Shown one piece after another: positions 34,370 to 42,046 of a stretch of DNA of 64,000 nucleotides. The stretch spans positions 1-64,000 of the forward strand of contig JAILHK010000014.1 of the NCBI GenBank assembly GCA_024695815.1. Reading direction: 5' to 3'. The position numbers and the translations under genes are program-made. Below the pieces are notes generated by a model. The model ran no database searches. It worked only from the letters and a program-made list of their open reading frames with translations, and was not told the origin of the DNA. How positions within the stretch are numbered: the first letter of the stretch is position 1; each line of letters begins with the position of its first letter. The stretch comes from Prevotella sp. (GTDB lineage Bacteria; Bacteroidota; Bacteroidia; Bacteroidales; Bacteroidaceae).

Positions 34370-35602
34370 ATGGTATTAAATTATATTTGGATTGCATTCT
34401 TTATCATCGCCTTTGTGGTTGCATTGGTGCGATTGATTTTTCTGGGAGATTTTGATGTCTTCCCTGAAATGATGGACTCTACGTTCTCTTCATCAAAAAC
34501 GGCGTTTGAGATTTCTCTCGGTCTGACAGGTGTGTTGTCCCTGTGGTTGGGCGTTATGAAGATTGGCGAGCGTGGTGGTGTAGTCAACGTACTGGCGCGC
34601 CTGCTGAGTCCGGTCTTTGTGAAACTGTTTCCCGACGTGCCCAAAGGCCACCCCGTGACGGGCAGCATCTTCATGAACATCGCTGCCAACATGCTGGGAC
34701 TGGACAATGCCGCCACGCCGCTGGGTCTGAAGGCCATGGAGCAACTGCAGGAGATCAATCCAAAGAAAGATACCGCTTCGAACCCCATGATCATGTTTCT
34801 GGTGCTGAACACCAGTGGACTGACCCTGATACCGGTCAGCATTCTGGTTTACCGTGCCCAGATGGGTGCAGCCCAACCCACCGATATCTTTATCCCTATT
34901 CTGCTGGCCACCTTCTTTTCCACGATGATGGGCGTACTGATTACGTCACTGTTCCAGCGCATCAACCTGTTCAACGTGCCCGTCCTGGCCACGCTGGGCG
35001 GTGCCTGTCTGCTGGTGTCGGGCATCATCTGGGGCTTCAACCAGTTGGACAGCTCACAGATGAACCTGGTGAGCACCTCGGCAGCCAACATCATCCTGAT
35101 GAGTATCATCATCTGCTTCATCACTGCAGGACTGCTGAAGAAAATCAATGTCTATGATGCCTTTGTGGAAGGCGCCAAAGATGGCTTCACCACAGCCGTG
35201 CGCATCATCCCCTATCTGGTAGCCATCCTCGTTGGAATCGGTGTTTTTCGTGCTTCCGGAGCCATGGACTTCCTGATAGACGGCATCCGTTACGGCATCG
35301 AGTCGATGGGCATCGACGCCCAGTTTGTGGGTGCCTTGCCTACGGCCCTGATGAAACCGCTCAGCGGCAGTGGTGCCCGTGGCATGATGATTGACGCCAT
35401 GACCACCTATGGTGCCGACTCGTTCGTGGGTCGCCTGTCGTGTGTGTTCCAAGGTTCCACAGACACCACGTTCTATATCCTGGCCGTTTACTTCGGTTCG
35501 GTAGGCATCCGCTATACGCGCCATGCCGTAGCCTGCGGACTGTTGGCCGACCTTGCCGGCATCATCGCCGCCATCTTGATAGCATACATGTTCTTTGGAT
35601 AA
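34370..35602 (+). CDS. SpmA-SpmB fusion (nucleoside-recognition/gate domain membrane protein)
   Basis: 410 residues from the ATG at 34370. An upstream in-frame ATG at 34331 is rejected because it lies in the -33 element. The protein is mostly transmembrane helices. The N-terminal half matches SpmA (LGVMKIGERGGVV, IAANMLGLDNAATPLGLKAM) and the C-terminal half SpmB (GAKDGFTTAVRIIPYLVAIL, PTALMKPLSGSGARGMMID, SCVFQGSTDTTFYILAVYFG). The two are separate proteins in spore formers, where they affect spore dehydration. In Bacteroidetes the fused form has no sporulation role and its transport substrate is unknown. The flippase gene follows. Confidence 0.88.
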   Translation: MVLNYIWIAFFIIAFVVALVRLIFLGDFDVFPEMMDSTFSSSKTAFEISLGLTGVLSLWLGVMKIGERGGVVNVLARLLSPVFVKLFPDVPKGHPVTGSIFMNIAANMLGLDNAATPLGLKAMEQLQEINPKKDTASNPMIMFLVLNTSGLTLIPVSILVYRAQMGAAQPTDIFIPILLATFFSTMMGVLITSLFQRINLFNVPVLATLGGACLLVSGIIWGFNQLDSSQMNLVSTSAANIILMSIIICFITAGLLKKINVYDAFVEGAKDGFTTAVRIIPYLVAILVGIGVFRASGAMDFLIDGIRYGIESMGIDAQFVGALPTALMKPLSGSGARGMMIDAMTTYGADSFVGRLSCVFQGSTDTTFYILAVYFGSVGIRYTRHAVACGLLADLAGIIAAILIAYMFFG

Positions 35603-35612
35603 AAGAAAACCC

Positions 35613-37103
35613 ATGGCAAATCTTAAATCACTAGTAAAAGACACGGCCATCTATGGCCTTTCGAGCATTATTGCCCGCTTTATTAATTACCTGTTAGTGC
35701 CCATCCAGACCGCACGCTTTGCGGCCTCGGGCGGCGAGTATGGTGTCATCACCAACGTCTATGCCTACGTGTCCATACTCATCATCCTGCTCACCTTTGG
35801 CATGGAGACCACCTTCTTCCGCTTTATGAACCGCGAGGGCGAGCAGCCGGAACGCATCTATTCCACCACCCTGCGCATGCTGGCCACCACATCACTGCTG
35901 TCCATCGTGCTGGTGTTGTTGCTGCTTGACCCCATAGCCAGTGCTGTGGGCTATGCCGACCATCCGGAGTATGTAGCAGTGATGTACGTCACCGTGGCCA
36001 TCGACGCCTTTATGGCAGTGCCCTTTGCCTATCTGCGCTATCAGCATAAGCCCGTGAAGTTTGCCGCGCTGAAGATTATCAACATCCTGTTGAACATCAC
36101 CCTCAACCTGCTATACCTGATTATTCTGCCGGCCCTGAAGCTGAATCCTTTCGGTATCTACGACGAACAGTTCACGCTCGACGTGGCCTTTGTGTTCTAT
36201 ATCAACCTGGTGTGCACGCTCTGTTCGCTGCTGCTGCTTTGGAAAGAGTTGCGCGGCTTCCGCTTTGGCTTCGACGGTGCAGCTTGTCGGCGTATGCTCA
36301 GCTACACATGGCCACTGCTCATCATGGGTGTGGCAGGACAGCTCAACCAGGCCGCCTCACAGATTCTGTTCCCCTATCTCTACGACGGTTCCGTCGAGGA
36401 GGCGCGTGCCCAGCTGGGCATCTATGGTGCCTGCATCAAGATAGCCATGATCATGGTCATGATTACTCAGGCCTTCCGCTTTGCCTACGAGCCCTTTGTC
36501 TTTGGCAAGTCTAAGGACAAAGACAACCGTGAGACCTATGCCCAGGCCATGAAGTTCTACGTGATATTCACGCTGCTGGCCTTCCTTTGCGTCATGGGTT
36601 TCATCGACGTACTGAAGTACATCATCGGCGAGAGCTACTGGGAGGGTCTGAAGGTGGTGCCCATCGTGATGGCCGCCGAGATCATGTTTGGCGTGTTCTT
36701 CAACCTGTCGTTCTGGTATAAGCTAACCGACCGCACCATCTGGGGGGCCTATTTCTCGGGCTTTGGTGCACTGATACTGATCAGTATCGACATACTGTTT
36801 ATTCCCCGCTTCAGCTATATAGCTTGCGCATGGGCGGGCTTTGTTGCCTATGCAGCATCGATGTTGCTGTCGTACTTCATCGGTCAGCACTATTATAAGA
36901 TCAACTATCCACTGAAAGACATCGCCCTCTACGTCGCTGCCGCAATGATACTCTTCGTATTCATGCGAAGCACCAGCAGTTGGCCACTCTTAGGCTCGCT
37001 GTTGTTCAACGCACTGCTCATCCTGCTGTTTGTGGCACTCATCGTGAAGCGCGACCTGCCCCTGGCCGGTCTTCCCGTCGTTGGCAAATACTTCAAGAAA
37101 TAA
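35613..37103 (+). CDS. Oligosaccharide flippase / polysaccharide biosynthesis membrane protein
   Basis: About 496 residues with some 12-14 hydrophobic helices. The start MANLKSLVKDTAIYGLSSII is typical of the MATE/Wzx (MVF) superfamily in Bacteroidetes. GGEYGVITNVYAYVSIL and GMETTFFRFMNRE support this. It probably flips lipid-linked saccharides across the inner membrane. The ATG at 35613, ten bases after the SpmAB stop, is preferred to an overlapping one at 35595. There are no glycosyltransferases nearby, so its glycan cannot be inferred. Confidence 0.87.
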   Translation: MANLKSLVKDTAIYGLSSIIARFINYLLVPIQTARFAASGGEYGVITNVYAYVSILIILLTFGMETTFFRFMNREGEQPERIYSTTLRMLATTSLLSIVLVLLLLDPIASAVGYADHPEYVAVMYVTVAIDAFMAVPFAYLRYQHKPVKFAALKIINILLNITLNLLYLIILPALKLNPFGIYDEQFTLDVAFVFYINLVCTLCSLLLLWKELRGFRFGFDGAACRRMLSYTWPLLIMGVAGQLNQAASQILFPYLYDGSVEEARAQLGIYGACIKIAMIMVMITQAFRFAYEPFVFGKSKDKDNRETYAQAMKFYVIFTLLAFLCVMGFIDVLKYIIGESYWEGLKVVPIVMAAEIMFGVFFNLSFWYKLTDRTIWGAYFSGFGALILISIDILFIPRFSYIACAWAGFVAYAASMLLSYFIGQHYYKINYPLKDIALYVAAAMILFVFMRSTSSWPLLGSLLFNALLILLFVALIVKRDLPLAGLPVVGKYFKK

Positions 37104-37139
37104 TATAAAAACACACACACAAGTTATTTAACAACAACA

Positions 37140-39212
37140 ATGAAAAAACTATTATTCTCACTCCTCACCATGCTGGTCGCCCTTGGAGCAAAGGCCGACG
37201 AAGGCATGTGGACTCTCTACGATCTGCCCCAGGCCGTCTATGAACAAATGCAAGGCTATGGTTACCAGCTCCCCTACGATCAACTCTACAAGGCCGACGA
37301 CGCCATCATGAAGTCGGTGGTCTGCTTCTCGGGCTACTGCTCGGGCGTGGTGGTGAGCCCCGATGGCTTGGTGTTTACCAACCACCACTGTGGCTTTGAA
37401 GCCATCCGTTCACACTCCACCGTTGAGCACGACTACATGCTGAACGGTTTCTGTGCCAAATCGTTCGAAGAAGAACTTCCCAACGAGAATATGTTCGTGG
37501 CATTTATGGTTGACCAGAAGGATGTCACCGACGAGCTGATGAAGCAGGGACTGGGCACCATGAGCGAGAAGGAACGCAGCATTTTCCTCGATTCCATCGA
37601 GAACGAGATGTCTAAACAGCTCAAAGCCAAGGACTCTACGCTGCGCCTTGAATTAAAACCCTTCTACGAGGGCAACCGCTACTTTGCCACCACCTATCGC
37701 GACTTCACCGACCTGCGTCTGGTCTTCACCATTCCGAAGTCTATGGGTAAGTTTGGCGGCGAGACCGACAACTGGATGTGGCCACGCCAAACGTGCGATT
37801 TCTCGGTGTTCCGCATCTATGCCGACCCCAAGACCAATGGTCCTGCGGCCTATTCAAAAGATAATGTGCCCTATCATCCCGAACACTGGGCCCGCATCTC
37901 TGACGAGGGCTACAAGGAGGGCGACTTCTCAATGACCATTGGTTATCCTGGCAGCACCAGTCGCTACCTGTCGAGCTATGGCATCGAAGAGCGCTATGTG
38001 CAGAACGCCATTCGTGCTCAGGTGCGCGGCGTCAAACAGGAGGTCATGAAGCGCCATATGGACGCCTCTGAGGCTGTACGTATCAAGTACGACTCAAAGT
38101 ATGCACAGTCGTCCAACTACTGGAAGAACTCTATCGGCATGAACAAGTGCATAGACAGCATCCAGCTGATACAGCAGAAGCGCGACTTCGAGAAGACGCT
38201 GCAACAATGGCAGAAAAACAGCGGTTTCCTGGCTGGAAAGCTTAACTTCGACAAGATGAAAGAGCTGTATGGCCAGCGCATCAAACTGATGGAGGCATAT
38301 ATGTACTGGATGGAGAGCTTCCGCCGCACCGACGAGCTGTCAACACGCGCCATGTTCGTCCACAACGGTGCATCGCCCGTTGGCAAAGGCAAGCGTCAGC
38401 GCATCACGCTGAAAGACAACAGCGAGACCTTCGACCAGGCTACCGACTGCGAGATACTGGGCACGCTGCTCAGCAATTTCCGTCAGCAGATGACCCAAAA
38501 GGAATATCTCGCTGCCGTTTACGACCTCATCGACAAGCAGTTCGATGGCGACTGCCAGAAATATGCCAACTTCCTCTATGCAAAGTCAAAGCTCATGAAG
38601 AAGGGTGCACGCCTCTATCCCAACAAGAAGTCGTTCATGAAAGATCCCGGCGTGTGGTTTGGCTTTGAGTTGACCGACATGATGAACCAGCTGCGCGAGG
38701 GCATGCAGAAAATCAACGATTCCATCGCTATCCAGGAGCGCTACCTCTGCGATGCCAAGATACGCATGGAGCAAGACCTGCCCCACTACAGCGATGCCAA
38801 CATGACCATGCGCTTGAGCTATGGTCAGGTAAAGGAATACAACCTGGGTGGCAAGCCTTCGGGCCACTTCACGGCTGCACCCAGCATGGTGGAGAAGATG
38901 AAGACCGGTGACCGCATCGAGGACTACAAGGTGGAACCCGAGATGATTCCCCTGATGGAGAGTGCCGGCAATATGAACCTCTGCTTCCTCACCACCAACG
39001 ACATCACCGGTGGCAACAGCGGTTCACCTATGTTCGATGGTAAGAACCGCCTCATCGGTCTGGCCTTCGACGGCAACTGGGACTCACTGTCCAGCGACAT
39101 CTTCTTCGACAGCCATTTGGCTCGTTGCATCGGTGTGGACATCCGCTATGTGCTCTTCATGATGGACAAGTGGGGACATGCCGACCGCCTCATCAACGAG
39201 ATGAAACGATAA
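37140..39212 (+). CDS. S46-family dipeptidyl-peptidase (DPP7/DPP11 type)
   Basis: 690 residues with signal peptide ending AKADEGMW, the usual start of mature S46 enzymes. The catalytic His is in FTNHHCGFEA (His82/83) and the serine is Ser627 in GGNSGSPMFDG. The following segment GLAFDGNWDSLSSDIFF contains Gly where, as I recall, DPP11 has Arg, which would favour DPP7-like cleavage after hydrophobic residues over Asp/Glu; this needs alignment. S46 enzymes release dipeptides in the periplasm for uptake by asaccharolytic and proteolytic Bacteroidetes. An aspartyl protease gene follows. Confidence 0.92.
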   Translation: MKKLLFSLLTMLVALGAKADEGMWTLYDLPQAVYEQMQGYGYQLPYDQLYKADDAIMKSVVCFSGYCSGVVVSPDGLVFTNHHCGFEAIRSHSTVEHDYMLNGFCAKSFEEELPNENMFVAFMVDQKDVTDELMKQGLGTMSEKERSIFLDSIENEMSKQLKAKDSTLRLELKPFYEGNRYFATTYRDFTDLRLVFTIPKSMGKFGGETDNWMWPRQTCDFSVFRIYADPKTNGPAAYSKDNVPYHPEHWARISDEGYKEGDFSMTIGYPGSTSRYLSSYGIEERYVQNAIRAQVRGVKQEVMKRHMDASEAVRIKYDSKYAQSSNYWKNSIGMNKCIDSIQLIQQKRDFEKTLQQWQKNSGFLAGKLNFDKMKELYGQRIKLMEAYMYWMESFRRTDELSTRAMFVHNGASPVGKGKRQRITLKDNSETFDQATDCEILGTLLSNFRQQMTQKEYLAAVYDLIDKQFDGDCQKYANFLYAKSKLMKKGARLYPNKKSFMKDPGVWFGFELTDMMNQLREGMQKINDSIAIQERYLCDAKIRMEQDLPHYSDANMTMRLSYGQVKEYNLGGKPSGHFTAAPSMVEKMKTGDRIEDYKVEPEMIPLMESAGNMNLCFLTTNDITGGNSGSPMFDGKNRLIGLAFDGNWDSLSSDIFFDSHLARCIGVDIRYVLFMMDKWGHADRLINEMKR

Positions 39213-39245
39213 ACCATCATCACAGCAACCATCTGCTGACAGCCT

Positions 39246-40421
39246 ATGACACGATGGATACTACTTTTAGCGAGCTGGCTGTGCATCAATGCCGATGCAC
39301 AGTTAGCTCGCTACTCGTTGGATTTCACGCTGTCGCACAAAGATTTCGTCGATTCCATCGCCATTGAATGGAATCGTCAGCAAATCCATCTGCCAGTCGA
39401 AATCAATGGTCGCCAACATCGTTTTCTGCTAGATACTGGCGCCGGCCAAAGCGTTATCTTCAGCGACACCCAACCGGAAGGCTGCCGGCCAGCAGGACTG
39501 ATGATAGCCTACGATGCCAACAACCAGCGCGACACGGTCGCTGTGGTGAAGTTACCGCCACTCACGCTGGGCCACCTAACGCTCACGGGGCTGCAAGCCA
39601 CCGTTCAACAGCGCACAGCAAACAATCAAAACATCGATGGAATCATTGGTTTTGACATCTTTTGCAAAGGTATTCTTGGCAAGATTGATGTAGCCAACCG
39701 CCGCCTCATCCTGACCGACCGAAAGAAGTTCTTCGACCGGGAAGCAGGTTTTGACGTGCGCTATCGTCTAAATTATCACGTACCCTACATACAGGTGAAA
39801 CCCTTCGAACGCTACAAAGAACGCGTGCTCTTCGACACGGGCAGTCGCTGTTTCTACGTAATGAACAAGCAGAGCTTTGATCGTGGCAAAAAGAAAAATG
39901 CCCGCACAATCTTCACCCAGATAGAAGGATGCAGCGAGGGACGTCATGCCATGGGACATTTTGGTGTAGAACAGCGCGGCGAGGTGGTATTTCTCCATCT
40001 TCATCAGTTGTGCATGGGCGACTTCCTCTTTACCGACCTCCACGCCATCACCACCCAGGGCGGCTCACATCTTGGCGCTGCCATGCTGGACTATGGTTCG
40101 CTTATCATCAATCCCTTAAAACACCGTCTGCGCTTCCTGCCCTATGACGGTCAGCCCTTTGCACAGATCAGCAATCCCCAATTAGAGATTGCCTTCATCG
40201 AAAAAGACGGTCTTCCCACCGTAGGCTTGGTGTGGGAAGGCGGCACGCCCTATCAGCAGGGCTTTCGCGAGGGCGACGTTATCCTGCAGATAGACCACCG
40301 CCCGGTGCGCAACTTCCAGCAGTTCCTTCGCTGGGCTTTCGAACCGGGCCGTGAATATCTCTTCACCTTACGCGACCCACACGGATTTCAGCGCGAGGTC
40401 CGTTGGATAAGAGTCAGATAG
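39246..40421 (+). CDS. Retropepsin-like aspartyl protease with C-terminal PDZ domain
   Basis: 391 residues with signal peptide ending NADA. Two D-T-G motifs are visible: LLDTGAGQSVI (~79-89) and LFDTGSRCFYV (~197-207), so both halves of a pepsin-like active site appear within one chain. IDGIIGFDIF is the flap-side strand. Residues ~310-391 form a PDZ domain (PYQQGFREGDVILQIDHRPV). It is probably periplasmic and may bind and cut C-terminal peptides. It follows the S46 peptidase by 33 bp and ends at a strong terminator, so the pair is likely one transcription unit. Confidence 0.88.
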   Translation: MTRWILLLASWLCINADAQLARYSLDFTLSHKDFVDSIAIEWNRQQIHLPVEINGRQHRFLLDTGAGQSVIFSDTQPEGCRPAGLMIAYDANNQRDTVAVVKLPPLTLGHLTLTGLQATVQQRTANNQNIDGIIGFDIFCKGILGKIDVANRRLILTDRKKFFDREAGFDVRYRLNYHVPYIQVKPFERYKERVLFDTGSRCFYVMNKQSFDRGKKKNARTIFTQIEGCSEGRHAMGHFGVEQRGEVVFLHLHQLCMGDFLFTDLHAITTQGGSHLGAAMLDYGSLIINPLKHRLRFLPYDGQPFAQISNPQLEIAFIEKDGLPTVGLVWEGGTPYQQGFREGDVILQIDHRPVRNFQQFLRWAFEPGREYLFTLRDPHGFQREVRWIRVR

Positions 40422-40433
40422 AAAAAAAGTATC

Positions 40434-40468
40434 ACCCCACTCTCGATAGAGTCTGAGTGGGGTTTCTT
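40434..40468 (+). terminator. Intrinsic terminator after the protease pair
   Basis: A 9-bp stem, ACCCCACTC with GAGTGGGGT, around a 12-nt loop, followed by TTCTTT. It sits 13 bp after the PDZ-protease stop. Confidence 0.85.
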
Positions 40469-40483
40469 TGCGTACGAAAATGA

Positions 40484-40610
40484 GTACCACGTTTTGGTAC
40501 TGGTCGTACCAAGCGTTGGTACTGAGGCTACCAAGCGTCGGTAGTCACACTACCAAGCCGTGGTAGTCAGGCTACCAAGCCGTGGTAATCACCCTACCAA
40601 ACCGTGGTAC
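40484..40610. repeat. 22-bp-period palindromic array II (six 17-bp units)
   Basis: Six 17-bp palindromes of the form [G/C]TACCA-N5-TGGTA[G/C] are separated by 5-bp spacers (TGGTC, TGAGG, TCACA, TCAGG, TCACC). Centres are at 40492, 40514, 40536, 40558, 40580 and 40602. Example unit: CTACCAAGCCGTGGTAG. Loops vary while arms are kept, including a compensated change to TCGGTA in unit 3. The array lies directly after the terminator of the protease pair. Confidence 0.95.
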
Positions 40611-40892
40611 CAAAATAAGACATGTAGTTTAATGATTTTAGTTGACTACTAGGCGTCTTACTCACGATAATGGTAGACCCTGTTAAACTTATTTTTTAAT
40701 TCATGTTGACTCGTCTTTACGTTAGTCATCATCTGGGTTTACGTTAATATTCGTAAAAAAAAACCAATCATGTTAAAGAATACAAAACACGAGAATAACG
40801 ACTACCTATTCATCATATCTTTGTAATCGAAAACCATATCCTGTAGAAAAAAAATACATAACAACTACAACTATATATAAATAAATATATAT
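40611..40892. other. AT-rich intergenic stretch with a promoter but no intact gene
   Basis: No coding region is seen. The stretch is AT-rich and contains a TATCTTTG promoter element (40816-40823) followed by an A/T-rich leader that leads only into the tag-only remnant. This fits a place where a gene has been lost. Confidence 0.5.
40816..40823 (+). promoter_or_regulatory. Promoter (-7) upstream of the first secreted-protein array
   Basis: TATCTTTG is a perfect TAnnTTTG. No TTG is seen at 20 nt. It would transcribe the tag remnant and the 272-residue protein gene. Confidence 0.45.
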
Positions 40893-40924
40893 CTCCCTCT
40901 CCTTGGGAGAGGGCCGGGGTGAGG
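40893..40924 (+). repeat. CCCTCTCC/GGAGAGGG hairpin with GGGGTGAGG tail, copy 1
   Basis: The stem CCCTCTCC (40895-40902) pairs with GGAGAGGG (40906-40913), followed by CCGGGGTGAGG. The same kind of sequence lies inverted at 41794-41824. I recall this repeat type as widespread in intergenic DNA of many bacteria. Here it lies just upstream of an orphan C-terminal tag. Confidence 0.65.
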
Positions 40925-41072
40925 TCTTCACTCCTTTATTACTATCAAACTTAAACCTACACAATTCTATGCTTATATGGAAAGAGTCATCTTTGATCTC
41001 CAGGGCCGTCGCCTCAACCGCATTCCAAAGAAAGGGCTGTATATAAAGGATGGGAAGAAGTACGTGAAATAA
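40923..41072 (+). pseudogene. Orphan C-terminal sorting tag: remnant of a deleted secreted-protein gene
   Basis: The reading frame opens after a stop at 40920-40922 and encodes only ~18 unrelated residues plus a complete tag (VIFDLQGRRLNRIPKKG...KKYVK), ending TAA at 41070-41072. A promoter remains upstream but there is no signal peptide or body. The tag, the 22-bp link and the next gene's first 38 bp match the other junctions at 44564 and 46619. I interpret it as the 3' end of a gene whose front was lost. A 31-residue peptide from ATG 40977 is possible but probably not functional. Confidence 0.7.
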
Positions 41073-41132
41073 AAAAAAGAAAAACAAGCTAATTATGAAT
41101 AAAACAATCTTACTATTACTTACTCTGTTTGT
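40989..41132 (+). repeat. Junction cassette copy 1 (tag + link + signal-peptide start)
   Basis: Near-identical DNA to 44564-44753 and 46619-46808. It covers the last 28 codons of one gene, the intergenic link and the first ~38 bp of the next gene. Similarity ends inside the following signal peptide (TTTGTTACAG here against TTTGTACAG). Confidence 0.85.
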
Positions 41133-41913
41133 TACAGTGATGTCGCTGTCATCAAAGGCCCAATCTACAGACGGTTATCATCCTTTCCTAAAAGAAGGGA
41201 AGGTGTGGAACTGTTGTATACATGAGGTTTATACTGAACATGAGGATCAGAAAATAGTATCTTCAGGATGGCAGACTGTATATTATAGCCTAACTCTAAG
41301 TGGCGATTCTGTTGTCAATGGAACAACATACCACAAGATGCATGGTAAGCCCTTATCAATAGTACGCAAGGACGGCGAAGGCAAAATCTTTTCTATTCCT
41401 GCAACAGATATGGTTGCGTTGTGGCCAAAGCTATGGCGCGAAGAAGGGGAAAAAGTGTATGGCTATATATGGAATAAAGAACAGTTGTATTACGACTTCT
41501 CGGTTGAATTGGGTTCAGTTATAGTCATAAGCAATCAAACTGTGACGGTGACATCTGTAGATACAGTTACAGCAAACGGTCAGCAGTTTCGCCGACTTGA
41601 GGTTGAACGTTTTGGTGGCTATGAGCCTATCTGGGTAGAAGGCGTTGGCCATATAGGAGGCCCCTTTATGTCAACTATGTATATGGTAAATGATGGAAGG
41701 TCTTATGAACTCCTTTCTTGCTATGAGGATGGTAAATGTATCTTCACCCAAAAGGACTTCCGTTCCGAGCCTGGTGTTGACCGGATAGAGAAACTCTCCC
41801 CAGCCCTCTCCAAAGGAGAAGGAGCCATCTTCGACCTCCAAGGCCGTCGTCTCAGTCGCATTCCAGAGAAAGGGATGTATATTAAAGATGGGAAGAAGTA
41901 CGTAATGAAGTAG
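41095..41913 (+). CDS. Secreted tagged protein with one 'GDT...WIEGIG' unit
   Basis: 272 residues. The signal peptide (MNKTILLLLTLFV...) is shared at the DNA level with the genes at 44669 and 46724. The body is one ~190-residue unit: YHPFLKEGKVWN, LSGDSVVNGTTYHKM, QLYYDFSVELGSV, WVEGVGHIGG and LLSCYEDGKCIF. The same order of motifs occurs in the other two proteins. Just before the tag (IFDLQGRRLSRIPEKGMYI) a CCCTCTCC-type DNA repeat contributes LSPALSKGEG in frame. I do not know a function; export and surface attachment or release through a T9SS-like route is inferred from the tag. Confidence 0.75.
   Translation: MNKTILLLLTLFVTVMSLSSKAQSTDGYHPFLKEGKVWNCCIHEVYTEHEDQKIVSSGWQTVYYSLTLSGDSVVNGTTYHKMHGKPLSIVRKDGEGKIFSIPATDMVALWPKLWREEGEKVYGYIWNKEQLYYDFSVELGSVIVISNQTVTVTSVDTVTANGQQFRRLEVERFGGYEPIWVEGVGHIGGPFMSTMYMVNDGRSYELLSCYEDGKCIFTQKDFRSEPGVDRIEKLSPALSKGEGAIFDLQGRRLSRIPEKGMYIKDGKKYVMK
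41794..41824 (-). repeat. CCCTCTCC/GGAGAGGG hairpin, copy 2, inverted and within a coding region
   Basis: Read on the minus strand: CTCCTTTGGAGAGGGCTGGGGAG, the inverse of the copy at 40893-40924. It lies in frame inside the 272-residue protein gene immediately before its C-terminal tag. The two copies flank that gene in opposite orientation. Confidence 0.65.
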
Positions 41914-42023
41914 AAGGGAATCACAAAACGACTGCTTTTATGGCCTGATAGCGCCACTATTCCTTGCGAATAGTGGCGCTGTTGCGTGCTTAAAGTGGCA
42001 CTATGTGGTGGGGGCGAAGGTAC
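41827..42023 (+). repeat. Run-ending 3' cassette, copy 1 (tag + 3' flank)
   Basis: About 197 bp matching 48005-48203. It contains the last 29 codons (ending KKYVMK), then a shared 110-bp flank that includes palindromic array III. Differences between the copies are scattered single bases and one 2-nt indel. It marks the end of each run of tagged genes. Confidence 0.88.
41948..42004. repeat. 22-bp-period palindromic array III (three units)
   Basis: Units ATAGcgccaCTAT (centre 41954), ATAGTggcgCTGT (41976) and AAAGTggcACTAT (41998). Units 1 and 2 together also fold into a perfect 12-bp hairpin (41950-41961 with 41969-41980). It lies between two convergent genes, where it could stop transcription. 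Confidence 0.8.
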
Positions 42024-42046
42024 ACTGGGTGAGAATCAGCAAATAG

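Noticed and set aside
34370..35602. Evidence of sporulation
   Set aside because: SpmA/SpmB-type proteins are widespread in non-sporulating Bacteroidetes, and no other sporulation gene is present.
40484..40610. Possible CRISPR array (regular repeats)
   Set aside because: Units are 17-bp palindromes with 5-bp spacers; there are no 25-40 bp unique spacers and no cas genes nearby.
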